Assembly (NCBI GenBank): GCA_015272395.1 | Contig: JACYLQ010000007.1 | Coordinates: 124,001 to 188,000 of the forward strand | Length of the DNA stretch: 64,000 nucleotides | Direction: 5' to 3' | From: Calothrix sp. C42_A2020_038 | GTDB taxonomy: Bacteria; Cyanobacteriota; Cyanobacteriia; Cyanobacteriales; Nostocaceae | Shown: positions 28,596-37,303 of the stretch, one piece after another | Layout: the number at the start of each line of letters is the position of its first letter | Position numbering within the stretch: the first letter of the stretch is position 1 | The notes under the pieces: model-generated | The model's input: only the letters and a program-made list of their open reading frames with translations | Database searches by the model: none | What the model was told of the DNA's origin: nothing | Translations under genes and position numbers: made by a program

Positions 28596-29056
28596 AATGT
28601 ACAGCTTATGTAAATGCTTAGAAAGCGAGTATAATAAGAATCTCGTCACAAAGATACTTATTCTCACTAATTTTTCTTGCCAATTTGTGTTTAAAGGAAA
28701 GCTGTACTAAAACTTTTACTAATATTATAGCAATTATAATAGTTCTTAAACTCTTACGTCTGGTAGTTGTCAACTCAAAAATATTTTATCTAAGCAACTT
28801 TATTGCATCAAAGCTTGGGCTGAAAGGTTACATAAGTTTTTCGCTATCTAAATATATATTCCGATAAAAATATTTCCGGAGGGGGGATACTTTCAATACT
28901 CCGGGTAGAGAGTTTTTCAATCCCTGAACCATTAAAGTTCTGATTAGAATCTCAAATGCGCTTTTAAAACAGCTTACGTAAAATAACACAAAATTTGACT
29001 ATCGCAGGCGCCGTCACGAAGCGCAAGTGTGTCTAATTAACTTAAAGGAGAAAAAG

Positions 29057-30148
29057 ATGCGGATTGCCCAAGTTGCGCCATTATGGGAAAGAGTACCACC
29101 ACCAGGTTACGGTGGGACTGAGTTGGTAGTAGGGTTACTAACGGATGAATTGGTTCGACGCGGACATGAAGTAACGCTATTCGCTTCGGGAGATTCGCTT
29201 ACTCTGGCCAAGCTTGAATCAGTTCATCCTCGCGCGTTGCGATTAGACTCGACAGTTAAAGAGTACGGCATATACGAAATGCTACAACTCAACTGGGTTT
29301 ATGAAAGAGCTTCAGAGTTTGATATTATTCATTCTCATGTCGGCTTTAGTTCCCTTCCCTTTGCTAATTTGGTATCAACGCCTACAGTTCACACTTTGCA
29401 TGGTATTTTCACGCCTGACAACGAGAAGATGTTTATGCACGCTAAGAATCAGCCATATATCAGTATCTCCAACGCACAGCGTGAACCAAGACTAGGATTA
29501 AATTGCGTTGCTACAGTTTATAATGGTATAGATGTTAGCAGTCATAAATTTCATTCTCAACCTGACACTGAAAAGCCCTATCTAGCTTTTGTTGGTCGTA
29601 TATCTCCAGAAAAAGGGCCGCATCACGCTATCGAAATTGCTAAACGTTCAGGATGGCAGCTGAAAATTGCTGGTAAAGTTGATGTCGTGGATGTTGAGTA
29701 CTTTGAACGTGAAGTAAAACCTCATATCGACGGTGAGCAAATTCAATATCTTGGTGAAGCAAACCACCATCAAAAGAATGACATTATGGGACGCGCAGCA
29801 GTGACACTCTTCCCAATTACTTGGCGTGAACCTTTTGGTTTAGTTATGGTTGAATCAATGGCAGCAGGTACGCCAGTTATTGCAATGAAAATGGGTTCTA
29901 CTCCTGAAGTTATCGCGCATGGTAAAACAGGTTTCATCTGTGAAAACGTTGACGAATGTATAGCAGCTATTGACAAAGCTGTTGCTCTTGACCGTAGCGC
30001 TTGTCGTGATTATGTTTGGCAAAATTTTAGCGCTCAGAAAATGGCTGATGGCTATGAAACTGTATATCGCCAAGTAATTGCAGAACGTTTAGGCAAGAAG
30101 AACGGACATTTGAAAGGTGCAGTTATTGCAGCATCGAGTATCAACTAA
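29057..30148 (+). CDS. Glycosyltransferase family 4 protein
   Basis: I place the start at ATG 29057 (MRIAQVAPLWERVPPPGYGGTE) because AAGGAG at 29045-29050 is ideally spaced; an earlier GTG frame lacks a site. The 363-residue product has both GT-B domains: PPPGYGGTELVV near the N terminus, VHTLHGIF, and the donor domain with AFVGRISPEKGPHHAIEIA and EPFGLVMVESMAAGTPVIAMKMGSTPEVI, which carries the EX7E motif. The N-terminal type is common in soluble sugar transferases of cyanobacteria. It stands alone, flanked by a repeat region and a strong terminator. The substrate is unknown. Confidence 0.9.
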   Translation: MRIAQVAPLWERVPPPGYGGTELVVGLLTDELVRRGHEVTLFASGDSLTLAKLESVHPRALRLDSTVKEYGIYEMLQLNWVYERASEFDIIHSHVGFSSLPFANLVSTPTVHTLHGIFTPDNEKMFMHAKNQPYISISNAQREPRLGLNCVATVYNGIDVSSHKFHSQPDTEKPYLAFVGRISPEKGPHHAIEIAKRSGWQLKIAGKVDVVDVEYFEREVKPHIDGEQIQYLGEANHHQKNDIMGRAAVTLFPITWREPFGLVMVESMAAGTPVIAMKMGSTPEVIAHGKTGFICENVDECIAAIDKAVALDRSACRDYVWQNFSAQKMADGYETVYRQVIAERLGKKNGHLKGAVIAASSIN

Positions 30149-30150
30149 GA

Positions 30151-30182
30151 AAAAGGTGGATAAGTTAATCCACCTTTTTTGT
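30151..30182. terminator. Bidirectional hairpin terminator
   Basis: AAAAAGGTGGAT and ATCCACCTTTTTT form a strong stem with a short AAGTTA-type loop. There is a T-run on each strand, directly after the GT4 stop and before the 3' end of the opposing gene. Confidence 0.9.
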
Positions 30183-30199
30183 GAGTTTCGTTATCTATT

Positions 30200-30703
30200 T
30201 CATGCTGTTCCTGCATAACCTTGTAGATTCTCTGGTTCAAAGGAGCGGAGAATACGAGTTGCTTTAGTAATTAGTTCTTCTGTGCCTTTAACTATAATCA
30301 GGTACTTGCCTGCATCAAGGCGGTTACGATAGGGCAAAGCATCTCCACTACCTACTGTTAAACCGACTCCACCACCTACGAAGTAGGCACCTAGGGCGCC
30401 GGACAATGCTCCCAATATACCGCCAAAGATATGATTGCCAAGATTGCCAATAGGAAACAATTGAATATTAGTTAAAACATTAAAAGCATAACCAGCAATA
30501 TAGCCAAAGGGAATTAACCACAGCGCTAAACGGTTTATTCCCTTTCTAGCTTGCTGTTCAGGATTAATTAACCCATATTCATCAGCACTTTTATAACCTT
30601 GTCCTAATATATCAATTTGATCTGTTGGTACTTCTTTTTCAAGTGCAGTATATGCTGCTTCTGCTTGAATTCGGTCGGGTAGGACTGCCACAAGATAATT
30701 CAT
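30200..30703 (-). CDS. Conserved small membrane protein with glycine-rich segment
   Basis: This 167-residue protein has an N-terminal alpha/beta-like portion (MNYLVAVLPDRIQAEAAYTALEK), two hydrophobic segments (LALWLIPFGYIAGYAF and IFGGILGALSGALGAYFVGGGVGL) and a C-terminal portion YLIIVKGTEELITKATRILRSF that resembles the N-terminal strand order. The Gly-zipper-like middle suggests helix packing in the membrane. It resembles conserved cyanobacterial hypothetical proteins, sometimes annotated as stress-related, but no function can be assigned here. It converges on the GT4 gene across a terminator. Confidence 0.72.
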   Translation of the reverse strand: MNYLVAVLPDRIQAEAAYTALEKEVPTDQIDILGQGYKSADEYGLINPEQQARKGINRLALWLIPFGYIAGYAFNVLTNIQLFPIGNLGNHIFGGILGALSGALGAYFVGGGVGLTVGSGDALPYRNRLDAGKYLIIVKGTEELITKATRILRSFEPENLQGYAGTA

Positions 30704-30892
30704 ATCTGTATATCACCATTAACGCTACTATACAAGCATCGTTTATTCCAAAATTAGACTTGCGCACGTTGGAAAACCTCAATCTTAGGAATGATTGTAT
30801 AAAGTATTAAATAAAATATTTATTACAAATACACACTTCTGTAATATGATAATCTACAAACATTCAACTACCAAACGTTAGGTAAGTTTACA

Positions 30893-31489
30893 TTGTCTGA
30901 GTCCCCACTCTCCGAGCTAACAGTTTCTTGTAGTGGACGCTCGCGCGTTATTGATGCAGCAGAGCGACTGTTTCGTGCGCGCGGCTATAGTAATGTCACA
31001 ATGCGAGACATTGCCAAAGAGGTGGGAATTCGACAAGCATCACTGTACTATCATTTTGAGAGCAAGGAGCAACTTTATGTAGCTGTCACCGAGCTAGAGT
31101 TCGAGCATCACCACAAAGGTTTACAACACGCTATAGAACAACAAGACAATCTACGCGCGCAGCTTGATTGCGTGGCAAAGTGGTTCCTTTGTCAACCTCC
31201 TGTGCATCTTTTAAGTATGCTGCATACCGATATGCCTTGTTTAAGCGAAGAGAATCTAAAGAAGTTGTCGGAAAGTTCGCATAGATGTATATTTGTGCCA
31301 ATTCAGCAAATGTTTGAACAGGCACAAAAAAGAGGTGAAATTCGTCAAACACGTCCAAATGTGCTGGCAGGATTTTTTTTATCGGTAATGGAAAGCATTC
31401 CGCTTGTAATCACAGGAGAGACAATGGCGCCAAAACAAGCTGTTGTCAATGAAATGATTGATGTTTTATTTAATGGTTTGAAACCTTGA
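30893..31489 (+). CDS. TetR/AcrR family transcriptional regulator
   Basis: The product has 198 residues. The N-terminal DNA-binding helix-turn-helix is clear: VIDAAERLFRARGYSNVTMRDIAKEVGIRQASLYYHFESKEQLYVAV. The C-terminal ligand domain is less conserved and its ligand is not predictable. The best start is TTG at 30893, since the first in-frame ATG would cut into the HTH. It lies 50 bp upstream of, and in the same direction as, the FAD/Rieske carotenoid-type oxidoreductase. The two could form an operon, with the regulator controlling the enzyme and itself. Confidence 0.88.
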   Translation: MSESPLSELTVSCSGRSRVIDAAERLFRARGYSNVTMRDIAKEVGIRQASLYYHFESKEQLYVAVTELEFEHHHKGLQHAIEQQDNLRAQLDCVAKWFLCQPPVHLLSMLHTDMPCLSEENLKKLSESSHRCIFVPIQQMFEQAQKRGEIRQTRPNVLAGFFLSVMESIPLVITGETMAPKQAVVNEMIDVLFNGLKP

Positions 31490-31539
31490 TTATTTTTTTT
31501 GAGTTTAACCTAACAATTGGTAGGTAGATAAATAAATTC

Positions 31540-33486
31540 ATGAGTATACTATCCAATTTGCCAGAAGAATCATCGATAATTTCCCGTAGAACACTACTGA
31601 AATTATTTGGTATTGGTGCAGTTGCTGGGGTAACAGGATATTCACGATTTGTGAAACCGAAACCAACGGTATTTCAAAAAGATATACTTAGTTTACCATT
31701 GACACTAAACCAAGCAAAAAGTGCTGTAGTGGTTGGTGGAGGTTTAGCAGGATTAGCTTGTGCATACGAACTTAGTCAACGAGGGTTTACAGTCACTTTA
31801 CTTGAAAAATCACCACAGTTTGGAGGTAAAATTGCCAGTTGGCAAGTAGATGCAGTTGGAGAAAAATTTAGAATGGAACACGGTTTCCACGGCTTTTTTC
31901 CTCAGTACTATAACTTGAATAGCTTAGTTAGCGAATTAGAAATAACAGATAATTTTAAATCCCTCAACACTTACTCTGTTGTTTATCGCGACCATTATCA
32001 ACCAGAAGTATTTCGTCCCAGTCATTCAGCATTCCCTTGGAATATAGTTGATTTAGCAATTGCTTCGCCAAATCGCTTACAATGGGGAATAAATCTGACA
32101 AAAATCAAACATCTGCAAGTATTTCAAGCAATTGGTGGATTTGAACGTGAAAAGAATTATCAGCGTTTTGATAACATCTCGGTTGCTGATTGGGTCGCAA
32201 AAGATTTTCCTCAAGGATTGTATGACTTATATTTTTTACCTTTTGCTAAGTCAAGTTTGAATGCGCCTGATTTGATGAGTGTGGGAGAATTAATGCAGTT
32301 CTTCCACTTTTACTTTTTTGGAAATCCTGAAGGACTTGCTTTTAATGGTACTAAAGACGATATGGGCACTAGTTTAGTTCAGCCTATAATTAATGCTATT
32401 AAGAGTAAAGGTGGTAACGTTGTAACTGGTGCGAACGTTCGTGAAATTGAAGCTAAAAATAATCACATAGATGCACTTACTTATCAAGTTGGTAACGGCG
32501 CCAGTCATCTACCATTCTCTGTGAAACGTAACAATGTTATCGCTGATAACAGTAAGATGAAATATTTCGGCGCCGCAGATGAAGTATTTGCAGTAGCAGA
32601 AGGCAGCAGCGAAGCAATTTCATTGACCTGTACCCACCAAGGTTGTATAGTCAAAATGGCAGAAGATGGTAAATTCCATTGTCCTTGTCACGGAGCAGTT
32701 TTTGCCGCAGACGGTAAAGTCCTAAAAGGCCCAGCCGAAAGAGATTTAGCCAAGTTTGAAATCAAAGGACACCTTGCAGACAACAAGTTAGAATTAGTCG
32801 CAGTCAACTCAAAATCTTTTCAACCAGAGACAATTCAAGCTGATTACTACATATTTGCAACTGACGTTCCGGGAGTACAACAGCTATTCCAGCGCTTGCA
32901 TGGTGATGTTAGCCAAAAAATGCGCGATCAAATTATAAAATTGAGCATTGCAGACCCCTTTGCAGTATGTCGCTTCTGGTTCGACCGTGATTTTTATTGG
33001 GAACAAAGCAACTTTACTTCGTTATCTGGTTATGCACTCACAGACAGCATCACCTTATATCATCGCATTCAGCAACAGTTCATTGACTGGGCGCAGCGCA
33101 CAGGTGGTAGTGTCGTCGAGTTACATGCATATTGCTATAAAGAAAAACAATTTCCCACTCAGGAAGCGCTACTCAAAACTTTTGAACAAGAACTTTATGC
33201 CATTGTTCCAGAACTCAAGCAAGCTAATATCCTACACCGAGAGTTAGTTAATCAAAAAAATTTCTCCGGGTACCCACCCAATAGTTATGCAAATCGTCCT
33301 GAAACTCGTAGTGATATTAATAACTTAATTTTTGCTGGAGATTGGGTGAAGATGCCTTTCCCATGCGGACTCATGGAACGCGCGGTCAGTAGCGGGTTAT
33401 TAGCAGCGAATGAAATTTTACACGCAGAAGGTCTACAACGGCGAGAAATCCTATCGGTAAATCCAGAAGGTTTACTACAAATTTAA
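31540..33486 (+). CDS. Tat-signal FAD oxidoreductase with inserted Rieske domain (CrtU/CruE-like carotenoid enzyme)
   Basis: This is a 648-residue protein. The N terminus has a twin-arginine motif (SRRTLLKLFGIGAVAGVTG). From about residue 64 an FAD fold reads AVVVGGGLAGLACAYELSQRG, then EKSPQFGGK and EHGFHGFFPQYYN, a pattern of carotenoid desaturase/CrtU-type enzymes. A Rieske [2Fe-2S] insertion is at about 360-400 (CTHQGC ... CPCHG, giving the C-x-H and C-x2-H ligand pairs). The FAD domain resumes to NLIFAGDWVKMPFPCGLMERAVSSGLLAANEI. Known relatives convert beta-carotene to aromatic carotenoids (CrtU, CruE in synechoxanthin synthesis). The exact reaction here is inferred. The upstream TetR gene is probably its regulator. 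Confidence 0.8.
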   Translation: MSILSNLPEESSIISRRTLLKLFGIGAVAGVTGYSRFVKPKPTVFQKDILSLPLTLNQAKSAVVVGGGLAGLACAYELSQRGFTVTLLEKSPQFGGKIASWQVDAVGEKFRMEHGFHGFFPQYYNLNSLVSELEITDNFKSLNTYSVVYRDHYQPEVFRPSHSAFPWNIVDLAIASPNRLQWGINLTKIKHLQVFQAIGGFEREKNYQRFDNISVADWVAKDFPQGLYDLYFLPFAKSSLNAPDLMSVGELMQFFHFYFFGNPEGLAFNGTKDDMGTSLVQPIINAIKSKGGNVVTGANVREIEAKNNHIDALTYQVGNGASHLPFSVKRNNVIADNSKMKYFGAADEVFAVAEGSSEAISLTCTHQGCIVKMAEDGKFHCPCHGAVFAADGKVLKGPAERDLAKFEIKGHLADNKLELVAVNSKSFQPETIQADYYIFATDVPGVQQLFQRLHGDVSQKMRDQIIKLSIADPFAVCRFWFDRDFYWEQSNFTSLSGYALTDSITLYHRIQQQFIDWAQRTGGSVVELHAYCYKEKQFPTQEALLKTFEQELYAIVPELKQANILHRELVNQKNFSGYPPNSYANRPETRSDINNLIFAGDWVKMPFPCGLMERAVSSGLLAANEILHAEGLQRREILSVNPEGLLQI

Positions 33487-33565
33487 GAGTTTTATCGCTT
33501 CTAATTATGATGGATTGAAATATTATAAGGATTCAAGATAACTTGAAAACCGCTTAGTTAATATA

Positions 33566-34087
33566 ATGACACGTCAGGTTAGTGACATCCTTAATATTCT
33601 CTTGATTCCATTGACTTTATGGTTGATTTTCAACTTAGTATGGGGGAGAAGACAAACTGGTCAACTTTTGCGATTGGTTCCTAGTCAGGGAAGATACATC
33701 GGGCAGGTATTAGCTTTTTTAGTGGCAATATTACTCATTGTCTCAGCAGCTTTATCAGCTAGAGAATTTATTACCGAAAATAATACCTCAGAAGGGATAG
33801 CTGCTTTATCTAGATTGCTTTTTGCTGGTTATATGCTGCTGAATGGGTTGACTTTTCAGCCCTCACTTACAGAACATGGAATTTGGTATGGAAACGGAGT
33901 ATTTATTGAATGGAAAAAAATATTATCTTATGAATGGGCTGTAGACCCTTCACAACCAGATATAGATATTTTGACCATACGAGCTTCGAGTCCTGCACCT
34001 TCATTTTGCCGCTTGATTGTAAAATCGTCACAGCAACAAGCTGTAGATGATTTATTACGACAGCATATTCCTACTGTTAATGCTTAG
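33566..34087 (+). CDS. DUF5673-like membrane protein
   Basis: The 173-residue protein has two or three hydrophobic segments (ILLIPLTLWLIFNLVW, IGQVLAFLVAILLIVSAAL, LLFAGYMLLNGL). The C-terminal domain contains LTEHGIWYGNGVFIEWKKILSYEW and ends in a strand-rich part. This C-terminal pattern matches what I know as DUF5673, a domain resembling a PH-type fold next to membrane helices. No catalytic residues are seen. It lies 80 bp after the Rieske oxidoreductase and 22 bp before the DUF89 gene, so co-transcription with the latter is likely. Confidence 0.68.
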   Translation: MTRQVSDILNILLIPLTLWLIFNLVWGRRQTGQLLRLVPSQGRYIGQVLAFLVAILLIVSAALSAREFITENNTSEGIAALSRLLFAGYMLLNGLTFQPSLTEHGIWYGNGVFIEWKKILSYEWAVDPSQPDIDILTIRASSPAPSFCRLIVKSSQQQAVDDLLRQHIPTVNA

Positions 34088-34108
34088 TAGTTAATAAGTG
34101 CTTATTAC

Positions 34109-35341
34109 ATGACTCAATCCCGCATTCCTAGATTACCTTTACCTGCACCCTTAAAGGGCGCCGAAACTGGTTCTTTTACAGAGTTTACAGTCACGCAACG
34201 AATGCCTGCGATCGCACGTCGTGTTATTATTGAGAATTCTTTTCATACTATTGTTAATAACAGCTTAGAACAACTAGCTGCTACATTACCAAAGGGATAT
34301 GTACAACCTTTGGTAGATGACACTGGTGTTGATATTGTGGAATGGAATGAATATCAACAACCTTATCTTGGAAAACGTTGGATTGATATTCCTTGGTTTT
34401 TTGCAGAAACTTATTTCTACCGTTTAATTTTAAATATCACTGGTTACTTCTCTCCTGGAGAAGGACATGGTATTGACCCGTTCGCACAACAAAAACGTCA
34501 AGGTCTAGAAACTAGTTTTGACTCCACTGCTAAAATTTGTCATCAAGTTAATCGCTGGTTAGATAATCGAGAACGAGAAACGCACGTATTGGAAGATGGG
34601 TTGGCTAGTTTATTATATTTTGCCTTATGGGGTAATCGCGTTGATTTAAGTTTGTGGTCTGCATTTGAAACAGACCGCAGTCAATTTGATATTCAAAGTC
34701 TCAAAGCCCATATTTTAGTGAATCACGTAGCAGATGTAATTAATTTAATTAGCAGCAACCAGCAAGGACGTTTTGATGTTGTAGTGGATAACGCTGGGTT
34801 TGAATTGGTTTGTGATTTATGTTTAGTTGATTTTTTACTATGTAGCGGTTTAGCAAAACAAGTCAAGTTACATCTCAAACCACATCCGACTTTTGTATCG
34901 GATGCAATGATTCAAGATGTGCATCAAACAATTGAATTTTTTGCCAATTCCAATCATGTGGATGTATCAAGTGTAGCTAATCGATTGCAGCAGTACTTGG
35001 ATAATGAACAATTAATTTTGAGCAGCGATTACTTTTGGACATCACCATTAGCATTTTGGGAAATGCCTTCTTCAATCAGCAGTGATTTAACTGCTAGTAA
35101 TTTGACCATAATTAAAGGTGATGCAAATTACCGTAGATTACTCGGTGATAGACATTGGGATTACACTACTAATATCAGCGATATTATCTCTTATTTTCCG
35201 GCGCCCATGCTTGCATTACGTACTCTCAAGTCAGAAGTTGCTGCTGGCATTAAACTAGAGGTCGTCGAACAAGTTGCACAAAGTGACACAAACTGGTTGA
35301 CTAATGGGCAATGGGGTGTGATACAGCTAGTAACAGCTTAA
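34109..35341 (+). CDS. DUF89/ARMT1-type damage-control phosphatase
   Basis: This is a metal-dependent phosphatase family that removes damaged or excess sugar and metabolite phosphates. The 410 residues include the family's active-site segments: WGNRVDLS (the Asn/Asp pair), VVVDNAGFELVCDLCLVDFLL (DNAGxE with metal ligands) and IIKGDANYRRLLGDRHW (KGDxNYRRL). The gene follows the DUF5673-like gene closely. The likely substrates, such as fructose 1-phosphate type compounds, are inferred from the family only. The 3' end is followed by IS605-type debris. Confidence 0.88.
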   Translation: MTQSRIPRLPLPAPLKGAETGSFTEFTVTQRMPAIARRVIIENSFHTIVNNSLEQLAATLPKGYVQPLVDDTGVDIVEWNEYQQPYLGKRWIDIPWFFAETYFYRLILNITGYFSPGEGHGIDPFAQQKRQGLETSFDSTAKICHQVNRWLDNRERETHVLEDGLASLLYFALWGNRVDLSLWSAFETDRSQFDIQSLKAHILVNHVADVINLISSNQQGRFDVVVDNAGFELVCDLCLVDFLLCSGLAKQVKLHLKPHPTFVSDAMIQDVHQTIEFFANSNHVDVSSVANRLQQYLDNEQLILSSDYFWTSPLAFWEMPSSISSDLTASNLTIIKGDANYRRLLGDRHWDYTTNISDIISYFPAPMLALRTLKSEVAAGIKLEVVEQVAQSDTNWLTNGQWGVIQLVTA

Positions 35342-35385
35342 AACAAAACTAAAAATTATCAACATGAATAAAACTCTTGTAAGAT

Positions 35386-35465
35386 GAGCATCCTTGCCCG
35401 TCCTTATTCCAATTACTTTTTTACAACGGGGTGCAGGTTTGAGACTTTGCGGTAGTCCCCGTTGA
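35386..35465. repeat. Palindromic repeat fragments downstream of the DUF89 gene
   Basis: GCATCCTTGCCCGTCC (35388-35403) is the inverted core of the 83-bp dispersed repeat family. CAACGGGG (35425-35432) and CCCCGTTG (35457-35464) form an eight-pair stem around a 24-base loop. No coding content is supported. Confidence 0.6.
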
Positions 35466-35489
35466 AATTTTAACGTGAGTTCGACGGAT

Positions 35490-35536
35490 TTGACACTCCC
35501 ACGGCTTTTAGCCGATGGGATTCTTGTTTCTTTCAT
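35490..35536 (-). mobile_element. IS200/IS605-type right-end remnant
   Basis: On the minus strand it reads AGAATCCC, a hairpin built from ATCGGCTAAAAGCCG, then GTGGGAGTGTCAA ending at 35490. The frame through it (MKETRIPSAKSRGSVK) resembles the C-terminal tail of TnpB, which overlaps the omegaRNA in such elements. The rest of the element is gone. Confidence 0.7.
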
Positions 35537-35774
35537 GGCGCCGACTAAAAGATAACCTAGAATTCTTTAACTTTTAACCACAATTGCTGCATAAAACGTC
35601 TAAGATGTCAATTGTATATTTCTGAGACTAGGTATTATTAGTTACTGAAATGTCGCAATATTTGTCACTTTAACATAACTTTATATGTAAAAAATAGACA
35701 ATAACTCTTACGACGAAATGGTTAAAATTTGTTAAGAATAGTGACAGTAATGTCAAAATTAGGAAAGCCTTTAT

Positions 35775-37187
35775 ATGGTAAATGCAGTCGATAACCAGCC
35801 ACCATTAAACCAAACATTGTTTTTAGCAACAGAATCTCCCGCACCAAGTCGCCCTCATGTTGTGATTGTTGGGGGTGGCTTTGGGGGGTTGTATGCAGCA
35901 AAAGCGCTGAGTCATGTGAATAATATCCAGGTAACGCTAATTGATAAGCGTAATTTTCACCTTTTCCAACCGTTGTTGTATCAGGTAGCAACAGGTACGG
36001 TATCACCTGCGGATATTTCTTCACCATTACGTGCGGTGTTGAATAAGAGTAAAAATACTAAGGTGTTACTTGGTGAAGTTACTCATATTGACCCGCAAGG
36101 ACAGAAAGTCTTTATGGGTGATGAAGTAATTAGTTATGATTCGTTGATTTTGGCAACGGGTGCAAAACATTCTTATTTTGGTAAGGATGAATGGGAAGAA
36201 CACGCACCCGGTTTAAAAACGGTTGAAGACGCAATTGAAATGCGGCGCCGTATTTTTAGTGCGTTTGAAGCAGCAGAGAAAGAAACTGATCCAGAAAGAA
36301 GACGCGCTTGGTTAACATTTGTAGTGGTTGGTGGTGGTCCAACTGGGGTGGAATTAGCTGGCGCCATTGCCGAAATTGCTTACCATACGATGAAGGATGA
36401 TTTCCGTAATATAGATACATCAGAAGCGCGCGTATTATTATTGGAAGGCTTAGACCGAGTTCTACCACCTTTTGCACCTCAGTTATCAGCAGAAGCTGCT
36501 GCGTCGTTACAGCAATTAGGTGTGACTGTACGTACAAATACTTTGGTGACAAATATTGAAAATAATATAGTCACAATTAAAAGCGGCGAAAATATTGAGC
36601 AAATACCTGCACAAACAGTATTATGGGCAGCAGGTGTGAAAGCATCACCATTAGGTAAAACTCTTGCAGAAGTTACTTCGGTTGAATGCGATCGCGCGGG
36701 ACGTGTTGTAGTAGAGCCTGATTTCAGTATTAAAGGTTATCCAAATATATTTGTGATTGGTGACTTAGCAAATTACTCACATCAAAACGGCAAACCTTTA
36801 CCTGGAGTGGCACCCGTTGCAATGCAAGCTGGTGAGTATGTTGCGTCTGTGATTAAAGCACGACTCAAAGACAAAACTTCAGCACCCTTTAAATATAAAG
36901 ACTACGGTAGTTTAGCTGTGATTGGACGTAATCGCGCGGTTGTTGATTTGGGCTTTATGAAACTTACAGGTTTCCTTGCTTGGGTGTTCTGGCTATTCGT
37001 CCATGTTTATTTCTTGATTGAATTTAATAATAAATTAGTTGTTATGGTGCAATGGGGATGGAATTACATTACCCGTAACCGAGGTGCAAGATTAATTACA
37101 GGTAGCGAAGCACTGGCGCCATTACCTGTTAAACGCAGTTCAGATGATTATTCAGTGATGCACAATCGTCCAACTGTAAACGTTTAG
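35775..37187 (+). CDS. ndh: Type II NADH dehydrogenase (NDH-2)
   Basis: The enzyme passes electrons from NAD(P)H to quinone without pumping protons. Its 470 residues hold two dinucleotide-binding folds: HVVIVGGGFGGLYAAKAL (FAD) and TFVVVGGGPTGVELAGAIAE (NAD(P)H). Other NDH-2 motifs are RNFHLFQPLLYQVATG, LPPFAPQLSAEA, NIFVIGDLA and the quinone-side AP(V)AMQAGEY. The C-terminal FLAWVFWLFVHVYFLIEF is the amphipathic membrane-contact segment. AGGAAAG lies eight bases before the ATG. Cyanobacteria carry several paralogues and which one this is cannot be told. It is followed by an IS605-type remnant. Confidence 0.94.
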   Translation: MVNAVDNQPPLNQTLFLATESPAPSRPHVVIVGGGFGGLYAAKALSHVNNIQVTLIDKRNFHLFQPLLYQVATGTVSPADISSPLRAVLNKSKNTKVLLGEVTHIDPQGQKVFMGDEVISYDSLILATGAKHSYFGKDEWEEHAPGLKTVEDAIEMRRRIFSAFEAAEKETDPERRRAWLTFVVVGGGPTGVELAGAIAEIAYHTMKDDFRNIDTSEARVLLLEGLDRVLPPFAPQLSAEAAASLQQLGVTVRTNTLVTNIENNIVTIKSGENIEQIPAQTVLWAAGVKASPLGKTLAEVTSVECDRAGRVVVEPDFSIKGYPNIFVIGDLANYSHQNGKPLPGVAPVAMQAGEYVASVIKARLKDKTSAPFKYKDYGSLAVIGRNRAVVDLGFMKLTGFLAWVFWLFVHVYFLIEFNNKLVVMVQWGWNYITRNRGARLITGSEALAPLPVKRSSDDYSVMHNRPTVNV

Positions 37188-37206
37188 TAAAGTCAAAGTT
37201 TTGGTG

Positions 37207-37260
37207 TTGACGCTCCCACGCCTTTAAGGCGTGGGATTCTTGCTTCATTCAGCCAACTTA
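37207..37260 (-). mobile_element. IS200/IS605-type right-end remnant
   Basis: On the minus strand it runs GAAGCAAGAATCCCACGCC, completes a ten-pair hairpin (CCCACGCCTT / AAGGCGTGGG) and ends GAGCGTCAA at 37207. The sequence EARIPRLKGVG in frame resembles the TnpB C terminus. It begins 19 bp after the ndh stop. Confidence 0.75.
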
Positions 37261-37303
37261 CGTAAAAACTTGTCCTGTATGTGTACCTCATGATTGATAA
37301 AAC

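Larger units (their letters stand above)
28126..29056. other. Repeat-bearing intergenic region
   Basis: No gene is supported in this 930-bp stretch. It contains a perfect 28-bp palindrome (28280-28307), a MITE-like inverted repeat (28432-28595) and a ribosome-binding site for the next gene (AAGGAG, 29045-29050). A 60-codon frame near 28685 has no credible start context and no resemblance to a family. Confidence 0.5.

Noticed and set aside
28685-28867. Plus-strand 60-codon frame before the GT4 gene
   Set aside because: AT-rich, hydrophobic by composition, with no start signal and no conserved motif.
35327-35536. Minus-strand 69-codon frame after the DUF89 gene
   Set aside because: It overlaps the IS605-type right end and palindromes, and its start resembles a TnpB tail only. 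It is a remnant, not a gene.
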